Assembly (NCBI RefSeq): GCF_017744095.1
Contig: NZ_JAGHQX010000003.1
Coordinates: forward strand, 186,001 to 250,000
Direction: 5' to 3'
DNA: 64,000 nucleotides
DNA from: Shimia sp. R10_1
GTDB taxonomy: Bacteria; Pseudomonadota; Alphaproteobacteria; Rhodobacterales; Rhodobacteraceae
The notes under the pieces were generated by a model. It saw only the letters and a program-made list of their open reading frames with translations, made no database searches and had not been told where the DNA came from. The translations under genes were made by a program, and so were the position numbers. Positions 34,506 through 44,167 of this stretch are shown here, in pieces; positions within the stretch are counted from its first letter, which is position 1, and each line of letters opens with the position of its first letter.

Positions 34506-36908
34506 TTAATGCGCGCGGGCGCTTGCGGCCTCTTCTTTCTTGAGGGCTGCGGCGGCAGCTTCTTCTGCCGCTTCGTCCCACTCAATGGCTTCGGGCTCTT
34601 CCGTTAGCGCGAGCTTCAGCACTTCGGAGACGTGTTTGACTGCGATGATTTCCAGACCGTCTTTCACGTTGTCAGGAATATCGGCCAGATCTTTCTCGTT
34701 CTCCTGTGGGATGAGCACCGTCTTGATGCCGCCACGCAGCGCCGCCAGCAGCTTCTCTTTGAGGCCACCAATCGGCATCGCGTTGCCGCGCAGAGAGACC
34801 TCGCCGGTCATGGCGATATCTTTGCGCACAGGGATGCCGGTCAGCACAGACACAATCGAAGTGACCATGGCGAGACCCGCAGAGGGGCCATCCTTGGGCG
34901 TGGCGCCATCTGGCACGTGCACGTGGATGTCGATCTTGTCAAAGACCGTTGGCTTCACACCAATCTGCGGGCTGATGGACCGCACATAAGAGCTTGCTGC
35001 ATCGATGGACTCTTTCATCACATCGCCGAGCTTACCGGTGGTTTTCATCCGGCCCTTACCGGGCAGTTTCAGACCTTCGATGTGCAGCAGATCCCCGCCG
35101 ACGCTGGTCCAGGCCAGACCGGTGACAACGCCCACCTGATGCTCTTCTTCGGCCAGACCGTAGCGGTATTTCTTTACACCCAAGAAGTCATCAAGGTTTT
35201 CAGCGGTGACCGAAACGGTCTCCTCTTCGCCTTTGACAATTTTGGTAACGGATTTCCGCGCCAGTTTCGCCAGCTCACGCTCAAGGTTCCGCACGCCCGC
35301 TTCGCGGGTATAGGTGCGTATCACCTCTTGCAGCGCCTCATCAGAGACTTCGAACTCGCCCTTTTTCAGGCCGTGGTTCTTGATCTGTTTGTCGATCAGG
35401 TGCTGACGCGCGATCTCACGCTTTTCGTCCTCGGTGTAACCGGCCAGCGAAATAATCTCCATCCGGTCCAGAAGCGGGCCCGGCATGTTGTAGGAGTTCG
35501 CCGTGGTCAGGAACATCACGTTAGAGAGATCGTATTCCACCTCAAGGTAGTGATCCACAAAGGTGCCGTTCTGCTCTGGATCGAGCACTTCGAGCATCGC
35601 AGAGGCCGGATCGCCACGGAAATCCTGCCCCATCTTGTCGATTTCATCGAGCAGGATCAGCGGGTTGGTGGTTTTCGCTTTCTTCAGCGCCTGAATGATC
35701 TTGCCCGGCATGGAGCCGATGTAAGTCCGGCGGTGGCCACGGATCTCGCTTTCATCGCGCACGCCGCCAAGGCTGATGCGGATGAACTCGCGACCCGTCG
35801 CTTTCGCAACGGATTTGCCCAGCGAGGTTTTACCCACACCTGGAGGGCCAACAAGGCAGAGGATCGGGCCTTTGAGCTTAGAAGAGCGCTGTTGCACTGC
35901 GAGATACTCGACAATGCGCTCTTTCACTTTCTCAAGACCATAGTGATCCTTGTCCAGCACGGTTTGCGCGCCCTTGAGATCTTTCTTCACGCGGCCACGC
36001 TTGTTCCATGGAATGGAGAGCATCCAATCCAGATAGTTGCGCACCACGGTGGCCTCGGCGCTCATCGGGCTCATGTTCTTGAGCTTCTTGAGTTCTGCGT
36101 CGGCTTTTTCTTTGGCCTCTTTGGAGAGCTTGGTTTTGGAGATCTTCTCTTCAAGCTCGGCAATTTCGCCTTCGCCCTCTTCGCCGTCGCCCAGCTCCTT
36201 CTGAATGGCCTTCATCTGCTCATTCAGATAGTACTCGCGCTGGGTCTTCTCCATCTGAGATTTGACGCGAGTTTTGATCTTTTTCTCGACCTGTAGAACG
36301 CTCATCTCGCCCTGCATCAGGCCATAGACCTTCTCCAGACGTTCGCTCACAGACAGGGTTTCGAGAAGCTCCTGCTTTTCAGACACTTCAATGCCGAGGT
36401 GCCCCGCCACAAGATCAGCCAGACGCGCGGGCTCAGCGGCTTCTTCAACCGCGCTGAGCGCCTCTTCGGGGATGTTCTTTTTAACCTTGGCATAGCGCTC
36501 AAACTCATCGCCAACAGAGCGCAGCAGCGCTTCGATGGTGGCGGCGTCGCCGGGCAGCTCTTCAAGTGGCTCAGCGGTGGCTTCAAAGAAGTCCTCGTTT
36601 TCCAAGAAGTCGGTGATTGTCACGCGGCTCTGGCCTTCGACCAACACCTTAACGGTGCCGTCGGGGAGCTTCAGTAGCTGCAGCACATTGGCCAGCACAC
36701 CTGTGCGATAAATACCGTCGATGTTGGGATCGTCTTCTGCAGGGTCAATCTGACTGGAGAGCAGAATTTGCTTGTTATCGGCCATCACCTCTTCGAGCGC
36801 GCGAACCGATTTGTCCCGGCCCACGAACAGCGGCACGATCATATGTGGGAAAACCACGATGTCGCGCAACGGCAGAACGGGGTAGGATGTGTTGAGAGGA
36901 TCTTGCAT
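34506..36908 (-). CDS. lon: ATP-dependent protease Lon
   Basis: An 800-residue serine protease of the AAA+ LonA type, degrading misfolded and regulatory proteins. The N-terminal LON domain starts YPVLPLRDIVVFPHMIVPLFVGR; the AAA+ domain has the Walker A GPPGVGKTSLGKS and sensor region; the C-terminal protease domain has the catalytic Ser in DGPSAGLAM and Lys in GGLKEKLLAALRGG. The tail is Ala/Glu-rich. ATG at 36908 with AAGGA upstream gives the normal N-terminus; the open frame continues 93 codons further but without family similarity. Confidence 0.96.
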   Translation of the reverse strand: MQDPLNTSYPVLPLRDIVVFPHMIVPLFVGRDKSVRALEEVMADNKQILLSSQIDPAEDDPNIDGIYRTGVLANVLQLLKLPDGTVKVLVEGQSRVTITDFLENEDFFEATAEPLEELPGDAATIEALLRSVGDEFERYAKVKKNIPEEALSAVEEAAEPARLADLVAGHLGIEVSEKQELLETLSVSERLEKVYGLMQGEMSVLQVEKKIKTRVKSQMEKTQREYYLNEQMKAIQKELGDGEEGEGEIAELEEKISKTKLSKEAKEKADAELKKLKNMSPMSAEATVVRNYLDWMLSIPWNKRGRVKKDLKGAQTVLDKDHYGLEKVKERIVEYLAVQQRSSKLKGPILCLVGPPGVGKTSLGKSVAKATGREFIRISLGGVRDESEIRGHRRTYIGSMPGKIIQALKKAKTTNPLILLDEIDKMGQDFRGDPASAMLEVLDPEQNGTFVDHYLEVEYDLSNVMFLTTANSYNMPGPLLDRMEIISLAGYTEDEKREIARQHLIDKQIKNHGLKKGEFEVSDEALQEVIRTYTREAGVRNLERELAKLARKSVTKIVKGEEETVSVTAENLDDFLGVKKYRYGLAEEEHQVGVVTGLAWTSVGGDLLHIEGLKLPGKGRMKTTGKLGDVMKESIDAASSYVRSISPQIGVKPTVFDKIDIHVHVPDGATPKDGPSAGLAMVTSIVSVLTGIPVRKDIAMTGEVSLRGNAMPIGGLKEKLLAALRGGIKTVLIPQENEKDLADIPDNVKDGLEIIAVKHVSEVLKLALTEEPEAIEWDEAAEEAAAAALKKEEAASARAH

Positions 36909-37156
36909 AAGTATTCCTTGTTCTAGCAAAGCGACACTGGCCCCTCCATGAGGCAGCCACCCGGCCACTTTCCGTTTCCTCGGCTTATTGATTTGGGGGG
37001 CGTGCCCCCTGCTTTCAACAGCTTTTTGTTCGTTGGAGCACACAATGCCTTTACAGAAGGTGAGGAACAAGGCGGAAAGGCGCCCTACAGGCGTTTTTTC
37101 GCGGGGTTTTTGGGGGGAGTTATAGACATTCCTACCAAAGCAGCGCCAAGCCCAAC

Positions 37157-37184
37157 CAAAAAGCCCCCGCAGGTTGCGAGGGCT
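37157..37184 (-). terminator. Intrinsic terminator of tgt
   Basis: Minus-strand stem AGCCC(T)CGCA/TGCG(G)GGGCT followed by a run of T, 24 bases past the tgt stop codon. Confidence 0.82.
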
Positions 37185-37207
37185 CAATCGGTTTGCATTT
37201 TCTGGGC

Positions 37208-38338
37208 TTACAAAGGCTCAATGTCACCTTGCGCGCGCCCGGCATGGAAAGCCGCTTCCCAAGCCGCAAAAGTACCTGCTGCAATGGCATCGCGCATGCC
37301 CTGCATGATGTCTTGGAAATAATGTAGATTGTGCCATGTCAGCAGCATGCCTGAGATCATCTCGTTGCTACGGAACACGTGATGCAGGTAGGCGCGGGAA
37401 TAGTTGCTGCAGGCAGGGCAGCTGCAGTTTTCATCCAGTGGGCGCGGATCATCGGCGTGACGCGCGTTTTTGATGTTCACCACGCCGTGACGGGTAAACA
37501 CCTGCCCCGTGCGGCCAGAGCGGGACGGCAGCACGCAATCCATCATGTCGATGCCGCGCTTCACCGCGCCGACGATGTCGTCCGGTTTGCCCACGCCCAT
37601 CAGGTAGCGCGGCTTGTCCACCGGCAACATATCCGGGGCATAGTCCAGACAGCCAAACATCGCCTCCTGCCCTTCGCCCACTGCAAGACCGCCAACGGCA
37701 TATCCGTCAAAGCCGATCTCTTTAAGGGCTTCAGCACTCTCTTCGCGGAAGTCCTGCTCCAGCCCGCCCTGCTGGATTCCAAACAGCGCATGGCCCGGCC
37801 GATCGCCAAATGCGTCGCGTGAGCGCTGCGCCCAGCGCATGGACAGCCGCATACTTTCAGCAATCCGGTCCCGATCCGCCGGCAAAGCTGGGCATTCGTC
37901 AAAACACATCACAATGTCACTGCCCAAAAGTTTCTGAATCTCCATCGAGCGCTCAGGGGTCAGCGCGTGTTTGGAGCCATCGATGTGGCTTTTGAACGTG
38001 ACCCCCTTCTCCGTCAGCTTGCGCAGACCGGCGAGGCTCATCACCTGAAAACCGCCACTGTCAGTGAGAATGGGGCGCTCCCAGTTCATGAATTTGTGCA
38101 GACCTCCGAGACGGTCAATCCGCTCTGCCGTGGGGCGCAGCATCAAATGATAGGTGTTGCCCAGCAAAATATCCGCCCCAGTGGCGCGCACACTTTCAGG
38201 CATCATGGCTTTCACCGTTGCGGCGGTGCCCACAGGCATAAACGCAGGGGTGCGGATTTCACCACGCGGCGTGTCGATCACACCTGTGCGGGCTTTGCCA
38301 TCTGTAGCCTTAAGCGAGAACGAGACTTTCTCTGTCAT
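37208..38338 (-). CDS. tgt: Queuine tRNA-ribosyltransferase
   Basis: A 376-residue TIM-barrel enzyme that exchanges G34 for preQ1 in queuosine tRNAs. The catalytic Asp is in [14 protein letters not shown], with substrate loops [26 protein letters not shown] and the nucleophile region FDCVLPSR-like ([12 protein letters not shown]). The C-terminal zinc site is [19 protein letters not shown] at 38338 with AAGG before it is chosen over a GTG one codon upstream. It runs leftward next to lon but has its own terminator. Confidence 0.96.
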   Translation of the reverse strand: MTEKVSFSLKATDGKARTGVIDTPRGEIRTPAFMPVGTAATVKAMMPESVRATGADILLGNTYHLMLRPTAERIDRLGGLHKFMNWERPILTDSGGFQVMSLAGLRKLTEKGVTFKSHIDGSKHALTPERSMEIQKLLGSDIVMCFDECPALPADRDRIAESMRLSMRWAQRSRDAFGDRPGHALFGIQQGGLEQDFREESAEALKEIGFDGYAVGGLAVGEGQEAMFGCLDYAPDMLPVDKPRYLMGVGKPDDIVGAVKRGIDMMDCVLPSRSGRTGQVFTRHGVVNIKNARHADDPRPLDENCSCPACSNYSRAYLHHVFRSNEMISGMLLTWHNLHYFQDIMQGMRDAIAAGTFAAWEAAFHAGRAQGDIEPL

Positions 38339-38472
38339 CACACACCTTCATTGGGGAACATTTCGCGCATTCTCCCCCTCCTTACGCGCTTGTGTTTGGG
38401 TTGTAAAACACCCTGCAGTTCCCATATTCTAAACCATAGAAACCCAAGCATTTTTTGGAGAACATAGACCCA

Positions 38473-39354
38473 ATGGAAGAGCTGGTACTAAGCTTACTTT
38501 CCCAAAACATCGTCCTGATACTAGGCGCGATTTTCCTGATCATCGTCGTTCTGAAAGGCGTGCGCATCGTGCCGCAGTCGGAAAAACACGTGGTCGAACG
38601 CTTTGGCCGCCTGCATTCGGTGCTTGGGCCAGGGATCAACTTTATCGTGCCATTTCTGGACGTGGTTCGCCACCAGATCTCCATTCTGGAACGCCAGCTG
38701 CCCAACGCAACCCAAGACGCCATCACCAAAGACAACGTGCTGGTGCAGATCGATACCTCGGTGTTTTACCGCATTCTGGAACCAGAAAAGACGGTTTACC
38801 GGATCCGCGATGTAGACGGGGCCATTGCCACAACGGTGGCCGGTATTGTGCGCGCCGAGATCGGCAAAATGGATCTGGACGAAGTGCAATCCAACCGTGC
38901 CAATCTGATTGCTTCTATCCAAAGCAGCGTTGAGACCGCGGTGGATGACTGGGGGATTGAGGTCACGCGCGCGGAAATCCTCGATGTAAACCTCGACCAG
39001 GCCACACGGGATGCCATGCTGCAACAGCTGAACGCCGAACGCGCGCGCCGTGCGCAGGTGACAGAAGCTGAGGGGCAAAAGCGCGCTGTTGAGCTGCAGG
39101 CGGATGCGGAGCTTTACGCCGCAGAGCAATCCGCCAAAGCACGCCGGATTGAAGCGGAAGCCGAAGCCTATGCCACCGGCGTTGTCGCTCAGGCGATCAA
39201 GGACAATGGTATCGAGGCAGCGCAGTATCAGGTGGCCCTGAAACAGGTGGAATCGCTCAATGCGCTCGGCAACGGAGAAGGCAAACAGACCATCGTTTTG
39301 CCAGCGGCGGCGATTGAAGCCTTTGGCGACGCTTTCAAGCTGTTGAAAGGATAA
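38473..39354 (+). CDS. SPFH/Band 7 membrane protein (QmcA-like)
   Basis: A 293-residue stomatin-like protein: one N-terminal membrane helix (about 8-28, ILGAIFLIIVVLKGV) followed by an SPFH domain (RIVPQSEKHVVERFGRLHSVLGPGINFIVPFLDVV) and a long charged coiled-coil (about 175-235, NAERARRAQVTEAEGQKRAVELQADAELYAAEQSAKARRIEAEAEAYA). Such proteins oligomerise into membrane microdomains and often interact with proteases. It is paired with an NfeD-like gene 3 bases downstream, the usual arrangement. ATG at 38473 is chosen; the GGAG site is somewhat distant. Confidence 0.9.
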   Translation: MEELVLSLLSQNIVLILGAIFLIIVVLKGVRIVPQSEKHVVERFGRLHSVLGPGINFIVPFLDVVRHQISILERQLPNATQDAITKDNVLVQIDTSVFYRILEPEKTVYRIRDVDGAIATTVAGIVRAEIGKMDLDEVQSNRANLIASIQSSVETAVDDWGIEVTRAEILDVNLDQATRDAMLQQLNAERARRAQVTEAEGQKRAVELQADAELYAAEQSAKARRIEAEAEAYATGVVAQAIKDNGIEAAQYQVALKQVESLNALGNGEGKQTIVLPAAAIEAFGDAFKLLKG

Positions 39355-39357
39355 AGC

Positions 39358-39636
39358 ATGCCCGACCTGATGACGACATGGTGGATCTGGCTTGCAGCTG
39401 CGCTTGTGCTCGCAATTTTGGAAGTGTTGGCGCCGGGCTTTGTCTTTCTGGGATTTGCAATTGCTGCTGCAGTGGTCGGCCTTGCTTTGATCGGCCCGCT
39501 CAAGCTGTTGTCGGTGCCGATGCTGCTGTTGATTTTTGCTGCGCTCAGCCTGGCTGCATGGTTGATCCTAAGGCGTGTGTTCGCTCTGCCCAAAGGTCAG
39601 GTGAAAACCTTTGATACTGACATCAACGACCCTTAA
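39358..39636 (+). CDS. NfeD-like small membrane protein
   Basis: A 92-residue protein with two or three membrane helices (TWWIWLAAALVLAILEVLAPG, FVFLGFAIAAAVVGLALIG, LLSVPMLLLIFAALSLAAWLI). It matches the short, membrane-only form of NfeD, the standard partner of SPFH proteins, but lacks the C-terminal OB-fold seen in longer family members. Start follows the SPFH stop by 3 bases. A bidirectional terminator lies downstream. Confidence 0.85.
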   Translation: MPDLMTTWWIWLAAALVLAILEVLAPGFVFLGFAIAAAVVGLALIGPLKLLSVPMLLLIFAALSLAAWLILRRVFALPKGQVKTFDTDINDP

Positions 39637-39658
39637 TCAACGCTTTCAAGGCAGATAA

Positions 39659-39696
39659 TAAAAAAGGGGCCCCCGTTCCGAGGGCCCCTTTTTTGG
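39659..39696. terminator. Bidirectional intrinsic terminator
   Basis: AAAAAGGGGCCC pairs with GGGCCCCTTTTT; both sides carry T-runs, so it can end the SPFH-NfeD unit (plus) and the RTX gene (minus). Confidence 0.9.
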
Positions 39697-39724
39697 TCCA
39701 GAATTTTTGGGTCCGGTCGGTCAA

Positions 39725-40705
39725 TCACTCAAAAACGAAAGCGCTGTCAACGGAGGCTGCTGTGGATTGCAGCACTATAATTTCCAAAGCGCCGTCGATC
39801 AGAATTTGGCAGTCAGCGCCATTTTGTGCAACGCTCACCTGACCAGAGCTGATGCCACGGAAATTGATGGTATCGATGCCCTCTTCAAAGTCCATGATCT
39901 GATCGAGCGCAGCGTCGGCTTGCGATCTGGCGGTGAAGACAAAGGCGTCAGCCCCTTCGTCGCCAAACATCTCGTCGCTGCCGGTGCCACCCTGAATGAT
40001 GTCATCCCCAATGCCGCCGTCGACAATATCGTCCCCGATGTCGCCGTTTATGGAATCATTGCCCTCATCACCAAAGACGCGGTCACTTTCAGTGCCACCA
40101 AATAAGGTGTCGTTGCCGCATCCACCAAAGATCAGATCCTCATCGGTGTTTCCGAGAATGAAGTCTGCGTAGTCCCCGCCTTCGATGGTGTCATTGCCTT
40201 CGTTGCCCGCGATGGTGGCAGCAAAGCCTTCAGCCACTTCGATGTCGTCATTGGTAATCAACCCACTGATCACATCGGTGCCGTTGGGCGGTGGGCCCAT
40301 CGGGCAAGGATCAAGCGTTGGATCGACACCGTTGTCGACAATATCGCAGAATTTCTCTGTCAACATGTCACGCAACTCGTCTTTGTTGCACAGCACGTAC
40401 CATTTTGACGACAGACAGTCTTTGACCTCCTGAAGAAATGCTTCTTTGGTCGCTTCATCCTCGAATGCTGGTCCGACGCAGAACTTCTGCTCAATCTCTT
40501 TCAGGAACTGGTGCTTTTTGTAGTAAAAATTGCACCAATTCACATCGTCCAGAAATGCGTTTGATGCCTCAATAAAAGCGGCTTTCAATTCCGCAGGAGA
40601 ACCATCTTCGCATTCGTAGCAATTGTCGTCATCGTTATTTTGTTTGATTTTCCAAGACTTGAAATAAAATTTCTTGGCAAAAAAGGCTTTCAAAAAAAAC
40701 CACAT
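39725..40705 (-). CDS. RTX calcium-binding protein with Cys-rich N-terminal module
   Basis: A 326-residue protein. The N-terminal 135 residues contain eight cysteines (29, 32, 58, 76, 97, 106, 120, 134) and many acidic residues, with no fold recognised; residues about 165-260 hold nine-residue RTX repeats (GNEGNDTIEGG, GGCGNDTLFGG, GDIGDDIVDGG) and the C-terminal third is the usual beta part (FDFEEGIDTINFRG-like). RTX proteins bind calcium and are exported by type I secretion; no T1SS genes are here. Cysteines are unusual in RTX proteins. GGGAG precedes the ATG. Confidence 0.82.
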   Translation of the reverse strand: MWFFLKAFFAKKFYFKSWKIKQNNDDDNCYECEDGSPAELKAAFIEASNAFLDDVNWCNFYYKKHQFLKEIEQKFCVGPAFEDEATKEAFLQEVKDCLSSKWYVLCNKDELRDMLTEKFCDIVDNGVDPTLDPCPMGPPPNGTDVISGLITNDDIEVAEGFAATIAGNEGNDTIEGGDYADFILGNTDEDLIFGGCGNDTLFGGTESDRVFGDEGNDSINGDIGDDIVDGGIGDDIIQGGTGSDEMFGDEGADAFVFTARSQADAALDQIMDFEEGIDTINFRGISSGQVSVAQNGADCQILIDGALEIIVLQSTAASVDSAFVFE

Positions 40706-40779
40706 ATTTAACTCCCATTACCATTCACCACGCGGCACCGTACCCAAGACATAAAAAAAATTCCACAAAAATGGCTAAA

Positions 40780-40801
40780 ACTTGCCATAAATGGCGCAAG
40801 T
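40780..40801. promoter_or_regulatory. Inverted repeat between the RTX gene and sufT-like gene
   Basis: ACTTGCCATAAATGGCGCAAGT is a near-perfect dyad (ACTT/AAGT and GCCAT/ATGGC with a two-base bulge) in the gap between the divergent RTX and SUF-like genes. It could be an operator for either; no terminator T-run follows. Confidence 0.3.
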
Positions 40802-40934
40802 CACGCAGAAGTCATTCGACTTTGATGAGAAGGTATGAGTGGGACAACTGGCGCACAGGACGTGCCGTATGCAAAGGCTAGACGCCGCAACGCCCCATCC
40901 CTATATATTCTGTCAGAAACTGATTGAGACATCC

Positions 40935-41297
40935 ATGACACAAGCTCCTGACCCTGTCGAAGGCACCCCTCTGATTGAACCCTCCAGCACGGATCATCCG
41001 CTTCACGACCAGATCGTGGAGGCATGCCGCAGCGTGTATGATCCTGAGATCCCGGTGAATATCTACGACCTTGGCCTGATCTACACGATCCTGATCAACG
41101 ACGACAACGATGTGAACGTGATCATGACGTTGACAGCCCCAGGCTGCCCGGTCGCCGGAGAGATGCCCGGTTGGGTCCAAGAAGCGGTGGCAGGTGTCGG
41201 TGGCATTCGCACGGTGGAAGTGGCGCTGGTATGGTCCCCGCCATGGGGTATGGAAATGATGAGCGATGAAGCGCGGCTCGAGCTGGGCTTTATGTGA
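40935..41297 (+). CDS. SufT/MIP18-family Fe-S cluster assembly factor
   Basis: A 120-residue MIP18-domain (DUF59) protein: HDQIVEACRSVYDPEIPVNIYDLGLIYTI is the diagnostic start, followed by MTLTAPGCPVAGEMPGWVQEAV with the conserved Cys, and the C-terminal LVWSPPWGMEMMSDEARLELG. SufT-type proteins help mature Fe-S enzymes. It is 28 bases upstream of an A-type Fe-S carrier gene, matching the usual SUF accessory arrangement. ATG at 40935 fits family length; the frame is open further upstream. Confidence 0.88.
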   Translation: MTQAPDPVEGTPLIEPSSTDHPLHDQIVEACRSVYDPEIPVNIYDLGLIYTILINDDNDVNVIMTLTAPGCPVAGEMPGWVQEAVAGVGGIRTVEVALVWSPPWGMEMMSDEARLELGFM

Positions 41298-41325
41298 CTT
41301 TGCAAAAGCTTAGAAAGGAAAGCTG

Positions 41326-41724
41326 ATGTTTGGCATTCCGGGAAAACAAGCGATCACCATGACCCAATCTGCGGCCAAGCAGATCTCTAAACTGATGGCC
41401 AAAGAGGGCCACGCCGGTCTGCGCATTGGCGTGAAAAAAGGCGGTTGCGCTGGCATGGAGTATACCATGGACTACGTGACCGACACCAACCCGCACGACG
41501 AAGTGGTCGAGCAGGACGGTGCGATCGTGATGATCGCCCCTATGGCGCAGATGTTCTTGTTCGGAACAGAGATTGATTATCGCGTTTCCCTGTTGGAAAG
41601 CGGCTTTCAATTCAACAACCCCAATGTCGCAGACGCTTGTGGCTGCGGGGAATCCATCAAGTTCAAAGACATGGACGAGCTGGCTGAGCAGGTGGCGGCA
41701 AATGGTGCGCCAAAACTCACCTGA
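41326..41724 (+). CDS. sufA: A-type iron-sulfur carrier protein
   Basis: A 132-residue HesB/IscA/SufA family protein that carries Fe-S clusters to apo-targets. The three conserved cysteines are present as GGCAGMEY (Cys near 41) and DACGCGES (Cys near 104 and 106). AAAGGA precedes the ATG. It follows the SufT-like gene and precedes tpiA; SufA rather than IscA is chosen because the neighbour is SUF-type, but the distinction is not firm. Confidence 0.88.
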   Translation: MFGIPGKQAITMTQSAAKQISKLMAKEGHAGLRIGVKKGGCAGMEYTMDYVTDTNPHDEVVEQDGAIVMIAPMAQMFLFGTEIDYRVSLLESGFQFNNPNVADACGCGESIKFKDMDELAEQVAANGAPKLT

Positions 41725-41802
41725 GCGCTTGACGTAGCCTGCCCATACTCTCATGACTTGCGCTAACATTGCACAGATCAAGTCATAAACGGAGGGGCAG
41801 GA

Positions 41803-42549
41803 ATGCGTCGCAAACTGGCAGCAGGAAACTGGAAAATGAACGGCACCGCCACAGCTTTGGCGGAGCTTGAAACACTGGCAGCCGCGGGCGCGCGCAACCA
41901 GACAGACGTGCTGATCTGCCCCCCTGCCACACTCATTTCACGCGCAGCTGATTCTGCCGGGGGGGCCTTGGACATTGGCGGTCAGGATTGTCACGCCAAC
42001 ACAAGCGGTGCCCACACCGGCGATGTTTCTGCGGAGATGCTGAAAGACGCAGGCGCAAGCCATGTGATCCTTGGCCACTCCGAGCGGCGCGAAGATCACG
42101 GCGAAACCGATGTGGATGTTAACGCCAAGACCATAGCAGCACTGGCAGGCGGGCTGATCGCTGTGGTCTGTGTGGGCGAAAGCCTCGCAGAGCGTGAGGC
42201 AAATCAGACACTGGACGTGATTGGCGCGCAATTGGCGGGCTCAATCCCTGACGATGTGAGCGGCGCAACACTGGTGGTCGCCTATGAACCGATCTGGGCG
42301 ATTGGCACCGGCAAGGTGCCAACGCTGGAACAGATTGGCGAAGTGCATGATTTCATGCGTGCGGAGCTCGGCGCCCGGTTCGGTTCTGACGTCGGCGATG
42401 CGATCCGCCTGCTCTATGGCGGCTCTGTGAAACCGGGCAATGCCGCAGAAATCTTTGCTGTGTCCAATGTGGATGGTGCGCTTGTGGGCGGCGCCAGCCT
42501 CAAGGCGGCTGATTTTGGTGCCATCATCACCGCACTTGACGCGGCCTAA
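41803..42549 (+). CDS. tpiA: Triose-phosphate isomerase
   Basis: A 248-residue TIM-barrel enzyme interconverting dihydroxyacetone phosphate and glyceraldehyde-3-phosphate. Catalytic elements are GNWKMNG (Asn9, Lys11), [10 protein letters not shown] (catalytic His near 91), and [12 protein letters not shown] (catalytic Glu). The loop GGSVKPGNA and GALVGGASL bind phosphate. GGAGGGGCAGGA lies before the ATG. Shorter than E. coli TpiA by a few residues but complete. Confidence 0.97.
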   Translation: MRRKLAAGNWKMNGTATALAELETLAAAGARNQTDVLICPPATLISRAADSAGGALDIGGQDCHANTSGAHTGDVSAEMLKDAGASHVILGHSERREDHGETDVDVNAKTIAALAGGLIAVVCVGESLAEREANQTLDVIGAQLAGSIPDDVSGATLVVAYEPIWAIGTGKVPTLEQIGEVHDFMRAELGARFGSDVGDAIRLLYGGSVKPGNAAEIFAVSNVDGALVGGASLKAADFGAIITALDAA

Positions 42550-42707
42550 AACCGCTTGGGTGGCGCGGGTCAAGGCGCGCGTGAGCGCCCGCGCAGCGGC
42601 CTGGCCTTGAGGCGGGCCGCGCAAGCCTAACACTGGGATTGGCGCGTTCAGGGCAGACCTGCCCCTGAACCGCTTCTCCGCAAAACTGCCTAATCCTAAC
42701 CCACAAC

Positions 42708-42737
42708 AAAAAACGACGCCCCGAGATCGGAGCGTCG
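42708..42737 (-). terminator. Intrinsic terminator of the TRAP operon
   Basis: Minus-strand CGACGC/GCGTCG stem with GC-rich interior is followed by a run of T, 50 bases past the dctM stop codon. Confidence 0.78.
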
Positions 42738-42787
42738 CCTTGCGTTTTTCTGAATAAGAGCGCGCGGAAGCGCACCGCTTACTTCCC

Positions 42788-44167
42788 CTAGTTGGTGATG
42801 ATCTCCGGCCCCATGACCGCATTGGGCAGCACGGTGGAAATCCAGGGAATATAGGTGATCATGATCAGGAAGACGAAGAGCACCGCCAGGAACGGCAGGG
42901 CCGCCCGCACCACGCCCATCATCGGCATCCCGGCCACACCGGAAGTCACAAAGAGGTTGAGACCCACCGGAGGTGTGATCATACCGATTTCCATGTTCAC
43001 CACCATGATGATGCCCAGATGGATCGGATCAATGCCCAGTTCAATCGCAATCGGGAACACCAGCGGAGCGACGATCACCAGAAGGCCTGAGGGCTCCATG
43101 AACTGACCACCGATCAGCAGGATCACATTGACCACGATCAGGAACATGACTGGGCCAAAGCCTGCTGACAGCATGGCGTTGGCAATGGTCTGCGGCACTT
43201 GCTGTTCGGTCAGAACATGCTTCAGGATCAGCGCATTGGCGATCACAAACAGCAAGGTAACCGTCAGTTTGCCGGCCTCAAACAGCGTGTGCTTGGTGTC
43301 TGCGTGAAAGAAAGATGTGATCAACGCGTGTGGCTTCTTGAACAGGGAGACCTTCTGGCCGCCGTTGTTCTCTGCCGCCAAAGGCCCCATGTCTTTGTAG
43401 ACAAAGCAAGCGATGAAGAACGCGTAGACCGCTGCCACGGCTGCTGCCTCTGTCGGGGTGAAAACACCGCCGTAGATGCCGCCGAGGATGATCACGATCA
43501 GGAACAGGCCCCAGCCCGCTTCCATGCCGCTCTGCACGATCTCGCCAAAACCGTTCCATTCGCCTTTGGGCAGGTTTTTCACCTTGGCCATGACGTAGAT
43601 GGTCACCATCAGCATGAGGCCCGCCAGCAGGCCCGGAATCACACCCGCAAGGAACATACGGCCCACGGAGACTTCCACCGCTGCCGCATAAACCACCATC
43701 ACGATGGAGGGCGGGATCAGAATGCCGAGCGTGCCTGCGTTACAGATCACACCGGCGGCGAATTCTTTGGAGTAGCCGACCTGACGCATGCCCGCGATCA
43801 CGATGGAGCCGATGGCCACAACGGTCGCTGGTGAGGAGCCTGAGAGCGCAGCAAACATCATGCAGGCAAACACACCCGCAATCGCCAGACCGCCGGGCAG
43901 ATGACCCACGCAGGCAATCGAGAAGCGGATGATGCGGCGCGCCACACCACCTGTGGTCATGAAGGAACTTGCCAGAATGAAGAACGGGATCGCGAGCAGC
44001 GTGAAGTGGCCCTCGAAGGCTTCAAACAGCGTGCCTGCAACCGAGGCCAGCGTGGCATCGCCAAAAATCAGCAGGAACAGAATCGAGCTGAGACCAAGGG
44101 AGACCGCAATCGGCACCCCGATCAGCAAGAGGCCAATCACCATGGCAAAAAGTAGTACAACAGCCAT
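42788..44167 (-). CDS. dctM: TRAP transporter large permease (DctM)
   Basis: A 459-residue DctM-family protein with about 11-12 membrane helices. It forms the ion-coupled channel of a tripartite TRAP carrier that takes up organic acids with Na+. Family features are GVPIAVSLGLSS, LLAIPFFILASSFM, FAALSGSSPATVVAIGSI, GTLGILIPPS and the C-terminal EIGMITPPVGLNLFV. Its start overlaps the dctQ stop by one base (TGATG), so translation is coupled. Confidence 0.93.
   Translation of the reverse strand: MAVVLLFAMVIGLLLIGVPIAVSLGLSSILFLLIFGDATLASVAGTLFEAFEGHFTLLAIPFFILASSFMTTGGVARRIIRFSIACVGHLPGGLAIAGVFACMMFAALSGSSPATVVAIGSIVIAGMRQVGYSKEFAAGVICNAGTLGILIPPSIVMVVYAAAVEVSVGRMFLAGVIPGLLAGLMLMVTIYVMAKVKNLPKGEWNGFGEIVQSGMEAGWGLFLIVIILGGIYGGVFTPTEAAAVAAVYAFFIACFVYKDMGPLAAENNGGQKVSLFKKPHALITSFFHADTKHTLFEAGKLTVTLLFVIANALILKHVLTEQQVPQTIANAMLSAGFGPVMFLIVVNVILLIGGQFMEPSGLLVIVAPLVFPIAIELGIDPIHLGIIMVVNMEIGMITPPVGLNLFVTSGVAGMPMMGVVRAALPFLAVLFVFLIMITYIPWISTVLPNAVMGPEIITN

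Noticed and set aside
34632-36296. 554-residue plus-strand frame opposite lon
   Set aside because: Antisense to lon; composition is atypical and no initiation signal is seen.
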